Below, in pieces: positions 58,931 to 64,000 of a stretch of DNA of 64,000 nucleotides. The position numbers were made by a program, and so were the translations under genes. Every line of letters begins with the position of its first letter. Position 1 is the stretch's first letter. Below the pieces are notes generated by a model, which was not told the origin of the DNA, made no database searches, and was given only the letters and a program-made list of their open reading frames with translations. This DNA is from Paenibacillus plantiphilus (lineage in GTDB: Bacteria > Bacillota > Bacilli > Paenibacillales > Paenibacillaceae): contig NZ_CAKMMF010000006.1 of NCBI RefSeq assembly GCF_927798095.1, positions 131,052 to 195,051 of the forward strand. Reading direction: 5' to 3'.

Positions 58931-59791
58931 TTAATAGTATCTCCACCAATCATTTACCGTGTAAACATGAAAATTACGGGGAACAGGAATCAGGTTATTA
59001 AAATCGTTTGTACCTCCATATTCTCTCGGTTTGATATGGTGAATATCATAATCATCCCATTTATACCCGTTTTTCGGGTACAATTCACTATACTTTTTAA
59101 TATAAGCTGCACGATCAGCTTTTTCCCATTTTATTGAGGTAGTTTTAGACATTGTTGTTGTTGAAGGTTCTGTCATAACTTTACCAGAAGTAGAATCCTT
59201 ATAGTATGGATACAGAGTCGCCTTACTATTGGCTAAGAATGTTTTTGTTTGACCATAGAAAGTTCCAACATTTCGACCTTGAGTGATAGTTACATTCATA
59301 GACGAATACCAAAATTTACTGCTACTGACCGAAAAAGATTTTAATCCCGTTTTCCCAACCTTAATATTAGGTTTTAATATTGTAGCAGTCAAGGTGGTTT
59401 TTGTACTAGGAATGCCGAGTCGTGAGTTTTTATACATCGCCGTCTGTGCGATTGTCAATGTATCTGGTGCAACACCAGAAACCGCTACAATTTTATATGA
59501 CATAGTAATGGATGATTGACCTTGTTTAAAATCCAAATAATTCATTACGTCTACGTAACTGTCTGTCGCGGCTGCTGGAGCAATAGAAGAAGTGGAATTA
59601 TTTACAACAATCTCGCGTTTGATTAAGTGAGGTTTTAAAGAAGGGTTTGTGTATATACGAATGACTTGTGATTTTGTACTTTGATAGGATTCGTTATTAA
59701 AGGTGTTTACCTCAGATTCAGATGCAAAACTACTAGTAGAAATCGATAGGCATAGGACAAGCGTCATTATTATTACAAGTATACGCTTCAT
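58931..59791 (-). CDS. Secreted HNH/Endo VII-type nuclease toxin
   Basis: The 286-residue protein begins with a Sec signal peptide ending near 'STSSFASES' (about residue 24). A middle beta-rich region (about 60-220) follows, with a stretch 'SKATLYPYYKDSTSG'. The C-terminal 60 residues carry the HNH signature 'YDIHHIKPREYGGTNDFNNL' and end 'VNDWWRYY'. HNH domains of this kind cut DNA. The size is small for a polymorphic toxin and no LXG, WXG or RHS delivery domain is present, so export by Sec is implied. ATG at 59791 follows TTGGGAGGATGTTTT. Immunity is encoded directly downstream. Confidence 0.85.
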   Translation of the reverse strand: MKRILVIIMTLVLCLSISTSSFASESEVNTFNNESYQSTKSQVIRIYTNPSLKPHLIKREIVVNNSTSSIAPAAATDSYVDVMNYLDFKQGQSSITMSYKIVAVSGVAPDTLTIAQTAMYKNSRLGIPSTKTTLTATILKPNIKVGKTGLKSFSVSSSKFWYSSMNVTITQGRNVGTFYGQTKTFLANSKATLYPYYKDSTSGKVMTEPSTTTMSKTTSIKWEKADRAAYIKKYSELYPKNGYKWDDYDIHHIKPREYGGTNDFNNLIPVPRNFHVYTVNDWWRYY

Positions 59792-60223
59792 AAAACATCC
59801 TCCCAACATTATTGTTACTCTCCTTGTTAAATTACTAAATCACAACCATAGAACCATCCTCCTTTTTAGCAATTTAAGGGAATACGCATTCATTATATTA
59901 ACCCACCCATTTTATGTCAAGTATCAAACCTATTAAACAATTCACGCACACTCCCTTATTTGGTTGAAGAGCCATTGTGATCGTAAGCTTCAAATAAGAC
60001 GGTGTATAGAATCAACTGCTAAACTTTGAGAGAATTTTGTTAGACTAGAGAACAGAGTAATTAGAAATCGAGTAGGTGGGGTGTTACATAGTTGGGGATA
60101 CGAATAGATTATGTTCGATACATTGACCAAGGAAATGGCTATTGGGGGGAAGAATTTCTGGATGATTTGGAGGAAAAGTAGATTACTTATAAATACTATG
60201 TGTGATGACGCATAAGCCGGAGC
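59792..60223. other. Gene-free stretch upstream of the toxin gene
   Basis: About 430 AT-rich bases between the toxin start and the YvrJ-like gene end. Apart from the toxin's ribosome binding site I see no supported gene, terminator or repeat. Short open frames here lack binding sites. Confidence 0.4.
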
Positions 60224-60406
60224 TCATCGTTTGTCATTTTTCTTATCACTCTCTCCTGTCAATGCAATCTTGAACTCCTGCATCGTGTTTGTAAGGGAGT
60301 CGATCTTTTTTTCAAAGCGAAGCAACAAATACCCTGTCACAACAATGGGGAAACCGAAGTTTCCAATCAATGATGTAACCAAAGTAATAAATTGCGGTTG
60401 ATCCAT
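60224..60406 (-). CDS. YvrJ-family small membrane protein
   Basis: The 60-residue protein has one membrane helix ('LIGNFGFPIVVTGYLLLRF', about 13-31) followed by a charged helical tail 'KKIDSLTNTMQEFKIAL'. The 'GFPIVV..YLL.R' pattern marks the YvrJ family. In Bacillus subtilis yvrJ lies in the sigO-rsoA operon. ATG at 60406 follows GAGGAGGTGAAAGAC; a GTG three codons earlier overlaps that site. A sigma-like remnant directly upstream fits the same context. Function is unknown. Confidence 0.8.
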   Translation of the reverse strand: MDQPQFITLVTSLIGNFGFPIVVTGYLLLRFEKKIDSLTNTMQEFKIALTGESDKKNDKR

Positions 60407-60414
60407 GTCTTTCA

Positions 60415-60699
60415 CCTCCTCGTCCTAATAGGTACTTGGCATGAAGCATTACAGCTATCTCGCTATCCTTTGAAAGCGCTGAGTATGCGAGTGTAACAAC
60501 GATTTTTTGTTTGGAAGTAAGGTTAGAAAAGCCCTCATACAAGCATTCATTGTTTAGCTGCTCTTGAAAAACAGTAGGATCTACGGTAACCTGCGGTAAA
60601 TCATCACCACTGTAAACAAAAGACAGCATTTCACCAATCTCTGCCTCTTCCTCATCCGATATTTGTTTATTATAAATGGTAAGTTCCCGTTACTGAATC
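60415..60699 (-). pseudogene. Sigma-factor-like remnant (SigO/RsoA type)
   Basis: An open frame without a clear start reads 'YNKQISDEEEAEIGEM', then 'YEGFSNLTSKQKIVVTLAYS' and 'LSKDSEIAVMLH'. This is the beginning of a sigma region 4 helix-turn-helix. The expected recognition helix is absent: sequence passes straight into the ribosome binding site of the YvrJ gene. The first in-frame Met is internal (60629). I read it as a C-terminally deleted regulator, like the broken one at 35785-36339. Confidence 0.55.
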
Positions 60700-60913
60700 A
60701 TCTCTATAATTTATAAAAAATGGGTATCGTTGCAACAAAACATCTTCGAATGCGTTTTATAAAGAGAGGGGGGGTTAACACACTCTAGGATGCTCTCTAC
60801 GACAAAACCATTGAGTTATTATGATGGTTACCTCATCTTCCCTTCGAATTCCAGTATGGTTCAGATATATACATCATAATTTAATGAATGATCTAACCTA
60901 CGGAGGAAATGTG

Positions 60914-61471
60914 ATGAAGAGGACCAAAACTGCGATTGTTTTTTTATGCCTAATTTGTATCTCTATGATTCTATTCGGATGTAAGTCAGCTGAGGATTTG
61001 ACTCAATCAACAAGTGAAGAAAAATCGGATTTACCGATTAATCAAATTGATAAGGGTTCAAGCCGGCCTGAAAGTCCAATACCTACAGCAACGATAAATG
61101 ATCAACCGCCTCAGTACATCGATGAAAGTAAATATGAAGGCGATGAATTAGGGATCGTCAAGACATTAAACAACATGGTGAAAGCTTTATACGAGAAGGA
61201 CATTGATGCACATAATTCATTCATTACAGGAGATATGACTCCGATTAAAGGGAAGCTTGATTTTAAAAAGCACTTTTTAAGTATCGATAAATTAGATTTC
61301 ACGGTGAAACCTGACCTTACACCTCCTGATGGTGCTAAACCTGTTTGGGTAGAATATACAGAGAAGATCGATGGTTACGAAGCAATTGAAACAGATGCGC
61401 AGCTGTTTGTGTTTCAGTTTGAAGATAATGTTTGGAAATTACTTTATATAACTGATTCGTGGCGGTGGTAA
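60914..61471 (+). CDS. Hypothetical lipoprotein
   Basis: The 185-residue lipoprotein has signal 'AIVFLCLICISMILFGC' with the lipidated Cys near residue 23. A low-complexity Ser/Pro/Glu linker (about 24-70) and a compact domain (about 75-185) follow, with 'VKTLNNMVKALYEKDIDAHN' and the end 'NVWKLLYITDSWRW'. The domain looks like an NTF2-like fold (helix, then curved sheet), as in many bacillus lipoproteins. ATG at 60914 is set by GGAGGAAATGTG. Function unknown. Confidence 0.75.
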   Translation: MKRTKTAIVFLCLICISMILFGCKSAEDLTQSTSEEKSDLPINQIDKGSSRPESPIPTATINDQPPQYIDESKYEGDELGIVKTLNNMVKALYEKDIDAHNSFITGDMTPIKGKLDFKKHFLSIDKLDFTVKPDLTPPDGAKPVWVEYTEKIDGYEAIETDAQLFVFQFEDNVWKLLYITDSWRW

Positions 61472-61696
61472 GAATAAAATAAAAAAATGTTACTACTTAG
61501 GTCCACTTAAAGCTGAATTGTCCACGAAGAGCAGAAGTGAGAGAGGAAAGAACGGGAAGAAGGAATAAATATATCTATTCTCACTCTAAAGCCACATTTG
61601 TTATGGCTTCTTCGACAAGTGGGGGTACTTGGGAAGGGTAAGGAGCACTTTTTGGGCAAAATAAAAGCCCTCAGAAGAGGTCGTAATGTGCGGTAG
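61472..61696. other. Spacer between lipoprotein and tRNA pseudogene
   Basis: No supported gene. A short hairpin CCTC-TTCT-GAGG near 61667-61682, followed on the minus strand by GCTTTTATTTTG, could be the terminator of the former tRNA gene. Confidence 0.4.
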
Positions 61697-61760
61697 TGGT
61701 GGAGAATAGGAGGCTCGAACCCCTGACCTCGTCGCTGCCAGTGATGCGCTCTGCCGCCAT
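61697..61760 (-). pseudogene. tRNA-Ala(GGC) pseudogene
   Basis: The minus strand contains the 3' two thirds of a tRNA: 'AGAGCGC' of the D-arm, anticodon loop CTGGCAG (anticodon GGC), 'GAGGTC', T-arm 'GGGGTTCGAGCCTCC', acceptor 'TATTCTCCA' and encoded CCA at 61697-61699. The anticodon stem CATCA/CGACG has two mismatches. The 5' acceptor strand GGAGAAT and proper D-arm start are missing (GGGGCAGTGAAACC instead). It is not functional as read. Confidence 0.7.
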
Positions 61761-61798
61761 TGTCGGTTTCACTGCCCCAGAGGCTACTAGTCATGTGT

Positions 61799-62218
61799 TC
61801 ATAAACCTAACATAGGGAGATGCTTCCGAGTATGGTAAGTGAGAGATGATGCAATACATTGCTTTAATTCATCTACGAATATGTCGTCGTCTTCCTTGAA
61901 CACAATCGCTCGGTTTCCTTCAAAAATGAATGTATCACGGTAGAACTCCCTGAATGTCTCAACCAGTTTCGTGTTACAGTTAAAATACAGGGCATACTGA
62001 CTTGGATTCGACTTTTTCCAACCCATTCTAAGGGTGCTCCCTGTTTTTGTAACATAACTGGGCTCACCCCATTTTAATGTCTCTTCCACGGAATCAACCC
62101 CATCAGTCTCGGAAGCCGTATCCAAAATGAGTTGACGGAGAAAAAACAGCTTCTTCTGAATATTTATCGGATATTGTTCAAATACAGCGGCTACCTTAGT
62201 ATTTTCAATCTCACCCAT
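61799..62218 (-). CDS. DUF1801 (YdhG-like) protein
   Basis: The 139-residue protein has the DUF1801 pattern: 'FLRQLILDTASETDGVDSVE', 'LKWGEPSYVTKTGSTLRMGW' (about 46-65) and 'YALYFNCNTKLVETFREFY'. Members are small alpha/beta proteins of unclear function, some linked to iron or redox. ATG at 62218 is used because AAGGGATGATCC precedes it; the ATG at 62227 would overlap that site. Confidence 0.85.
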   Translation of the reverse strand: MGEIENTKVAAVFEQYPINIQKKLFFLRQLILDTASETDGVDSVEETLKWGEPSYVTKTGSTLRMGWKKSNPSQYALYFNCNTKLVETFREFYRDTFIFEGNRAIVFKEDDDIFVDELKQCIASSLTYHTRKHLPMLGL

Positions 62219-62261
62219 ACGGATCATCCCTTACTTTAACTTTCGTCAATGATACAGGCAG

Positions 62262-62768
62262 CTAGCATAAGGCAATATAAATTTCGGCTTGTCCATCGTT
62301 CGGGTCGATATGCGGATCATAATACTCAAAATCTCCGGAAAACGCCCGTTCATTGCCGGGTTGCTGCGACCATTCCCAAATATGGGACCATGCTCGCTGT
62401 ACCACCTCTATAATCGGTCCCCGCTCTGTAACGAAAACCGCGTATTTTGCAGCAGGAACGATGAATGTCTTTATGCATTCGGGAAATTGTTCTTGCGGTG
62501 TTTCCTTAACGCGCACCCCGACCATGATTTCATACTGTCCAGCATCGCCTTCTTCATAGTTGTAGTAACAGCTATAATGGCCAGGTTGTTGTTGATATTC
62601 TCTCAATTGATCAACAATGTTGTCTGAATGGAATTGTTCAAAGAGCATGCCAATTTTTCCACTGCCGTTTAATTCGGCAGCATTTGTTGTGACTGCGCTT
62701 ATGCCGGCTAACGTGAAAGAGGGAAATTGTTCGACACGGCTGGGCTCATTGCATTTTTGTTTCACCAT
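62262..62768 (-). CDS. GyrI-like small-molecule-binding protein
   Basis: The 168-residue protein has the GyrI/BmrR effector-binding fold: 'SFTLAGISAVTTNAAE' at the start, 'YSCYYNYEEGDAGQYEIMVG' in the middle and 'DFEYYDPHIDPNDGQAEIYI' at the end. The family binds hydrophobic drugs or inhibits gyrase. ATG at 62768 follows TAGGAGTGATTC. It lies 59 bases downstream of a WYL regulator on the same strand and is the likely target of that regulator. Confidence 0.85.
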   Translation of the reverse strand: MVKQKCNEPSRVEQFPSFTLAGISAVTTNAAELNGSGKIGMLFEQFHSDNIVDQLREYQQQPGHYSCYYNYEEGDAGQYEIMVGVRVKETPQEQFPECIKTFIVPAAKYAVFVTERGPIIEVVQRAWSHIWEWSQQPGNERAFSGDFEYYDPHIDPNDGQAEIYIALC

Positions 62769-62807
62769 GAATCACTCCTACGATTAGAATGAGTTTAGTA
62801 TAAAACA

Positions 62808-62841
62808 ACCAACTTGACAACTATCTGTCAGGTTGGTTTTT
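62808..62841 (-). terminator. Hairpin at the end of the WYL regulator gene
   Basis: AACCAAC and GTTGGTT pair, with inner TTGACA/TGTCAG. The regulator stop (62828-62830) lies within it. Minus-strand sequence after it is GTTTTATAC. On the minus strand it may only partly stop transcription, since the GyrI-like gene follows. Confidence 0.55.
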
Positions 62842-63781
62842 CTTTTCTATATTTTTTCGCAATTTGCTCAGCGCGATCAGCAATGATCTCCCGCAAATGT
62901 GGAGGCTCAAGCACCTCCACATGGTGACCCAAGCCGAGAATAAAGCGATACAACCATTCATTTTCCGGATATGCCTTCTTTACTAACCAACTGCCATCAT
63001 CCACTGGACAAAGCGCCTCAATGCCAAACCATTCCTCCGCCAAATGACGAGCCTCAGCCTGGAAACACAGGGAGATTTGTGTCGCCCGAGAAGGTTCAGA
63101 CGAGCTCGGGTCTGAAGTTCGCGCTTGTACCGGAAGTTCTCGGCTAGTAAACGTCTTCTCCGGGACGATTTCTAAATCTTTCATTCGCTTTAGCTTGAAA
63201 AGACGAAATTGCTCTTTCTCTAAGCAGTAGGCTTGCAGATACCATTGCTTTCCTTTCAGGATGAGCCTGTGCGGCTCTACGATCCTATGTGACATTTCAC
63301 CATCGGCATTGGAATAGACGAATTCCGCTATGAGGCAGTAATCAACCGCTTTCTCTAACAGTTGCAGCTTGGGGCGAAGCTGTTCGTTGCCGTCCCAAGG
63401 CGAGTAGTCGATCAATACTCGACCTAACTTGCGCTGAAATGCTTCGGAGTCTGCGGGCGGGACAACGCTATGAATTTTCTCCATAAGCCGCTGATGCTTC
63501 TCGTTGCCGTAGGAGGAGGAAATGCTTCGAAGCGCGGTGACAATGGCAGCAAGCTCGTCGTTCGTCAGCATGTTGCGGTCCAAGCGGTATCCTTCCGCCA
63601 GCCCAATGCCGCCATTGGTTCCTTGGTAGGTGACGATGGGGATGCCAGCCCCATTGATAGTTTCGATGTCCCGATAAATCGTCCGTACGGAGACCTCAAA
63701 CCGCTCCGCAAGTTCCTTAGCCTGCACCATTCGACGGTTCAGCAGCAGAATGATGATGGACAGGAGCCTTTCCAATTTCAA
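62828..63781 (-). CDS. WYL-domain transcriptional regulator
   Basis: The 317-residue regulator has an N-terminal HTH 'ELAERFEVSVRTIYRDIETI' (about 23-42), a central WYL domain 'RIVEPHRLILKGKQWYLQAY' (about 168-187) and a C-terminal WCX extension ('LGHHVEVLEPPHLREII'). TTG at 63781 is chosen for GAGGTGATTCGCG. It parallels the WYL regulator at 24188-25099 in domain order. The downstream GyrI-like gene suggests that it controls a drug or stress response. Confidence 0.9.
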   Translation of the reverse strand: MKLERLLSIIILLLNRRMVQAKELAERFEVSVRTIYRDIETINGAGIPIVTYQGTNGGIGLAEGYRLDRNMLTNDELAAIVTALRSISSSYGNEKHQRLMEKIHSVVPPADSEAFQRKLGRVLIDYSPWDGNEQLRPKLQLLEKAVDYCLIAEFVYSNADGEMSHRIVEPHRLILKGKQWYLQAYCLEKEQFRLFKLKRMKDLEIVPEKTFTSRELPVQARTSDPSSSEPSRATQISLCFQAEARHLAEEWFGIEALCPVDDGSWLVKKAYPENEWLYRFILGLGHHVEVLEPPHLREIIADRAEQIAKKYRKEKPT

Positions 63782-64000
63782 CGCGAATCACCTCAGCCGC
63801 AGATTAGATTATGTTCCCCCTATACTAGAAGGGGGTTTGTCCATTTGTCAACTTGATGCATATATGCTAAAAAGGAAGGCCAGCACTAGGCTGACGAAGC
63901 TTATTCAACGAGGACTTTTAGCGGTAGATTCAGACGCCGTGCTCCTACTCTTGAAGTATTACCTTCGAAGCTTATTTCGTCTTCAAACGCATCTTCGGTA
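63782..64000. other. Window edge upstream of the WYL regulator
   Basis: A TTGTCAACTTGATGCATATATGCTAAA segment near 63845-63871 may be promoter or operator; its TGTCAACTTG resembles part of the hairpin at 62808-62841. Beyond 63880 I see no supported gene, although an open stretch runs off the window. Confidence 0.35.

Overview
The window looks like a chromosome segment of a Paenibacillus-type (Paenibacillaceae, Firmicutes) bacterium. Three genes or gene remnants carry S-layer homology (SLH) domains. Ribosome binding sites are strong (GGAGG, AGGTG) and TTG and GTG starts are common. Transport, two-component and polymorphic-toxin genes have the flavour of that family, and several AgrB/AgrD, YvrJ and WYL-regulator families are typical of spore-forming bacilli. 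No ribosomal RNA or intact tRNA is present. This placement is inferred from protein families only.

Layout. 1-3.1 kb: amino-sugar operon on the minus strand (RpiR-type regulator, nagB, nagA, start of a ROK kinase). 4.3-12.2 kb: minus-strand sialic-acid catabolic operon (aldolase nanA, SGNH esterase, ABC sugar transporter, epimerase nanE, ROK kinase, RpiR regulator, YhcH/NanQ-like protein) that feeds GlcNAc-6-P into nagA/nagB. 12.7-18.9 kb: divergent 2073-residue secreted SLH protein with an alginate-lyase-type domain. 19-26 kb: lipoprotein, a MITE, a bulb-lectin protein, a DrrAB-like exporter, an NmrA reductase, a WYL regulator and a phosphotransferase-fold protein. 26.5-33.3 kb: cobalamin-riboswitch operon encoding an ECF transporter (S, fused AA, T) plus two surface proteins that resemble the two halves of animal intrinsic factor/transcobalamin. 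33.8-34.3 kb: eroded CRISPR locus. 34.3-37.1 kb: an unknown serine/threonine-rich protein, a frameshifted sigma-like gene and a membrane protein resembling integral-membrane terpene cyclases. 37.3-42.6 kb: ABC exporter and divergent two-component system laid out like lnrJK-lnrLMN. 42.7-46.2 kb: zinc-ribbon membrane protein, small membrane protein, a decayed MalT-type regulator and an unknown protein. 46.5-49.8 kb: two type I-C-like CRISPR arrays with related leaders, flanking a broken SLH gene, a second MITE and a PksB/BaeB-like metallo-hydrolase. 50-55.7 kb: BcrA-type ABC exporter, a large hybrid histidine kinase and an ankyrin protein. 55.8-60.7 kb: decayed toxin/immunity remnant, third MITE, a compact agr-like quorum-sensing cassette, an intact secreted HNH toxin with SUKH immunity gene, and a SigO/YvrJ remnant. 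60.9-63.8 kb: lipoprotein, tRNA-Ala pseudogene, DUF1801, GyrI-like protein and a second WYL regulator.

The points most worth following up are the split intrinsic-factor-like B12 capture system (26.6-33.3 kb), the agr cassette that lacks both kinase and receiver domains (56.4-58.1 kb), the MITE family carrying three internal hairpin units, and the paired intact and decayed HNH/SUKH toxin cassettes.
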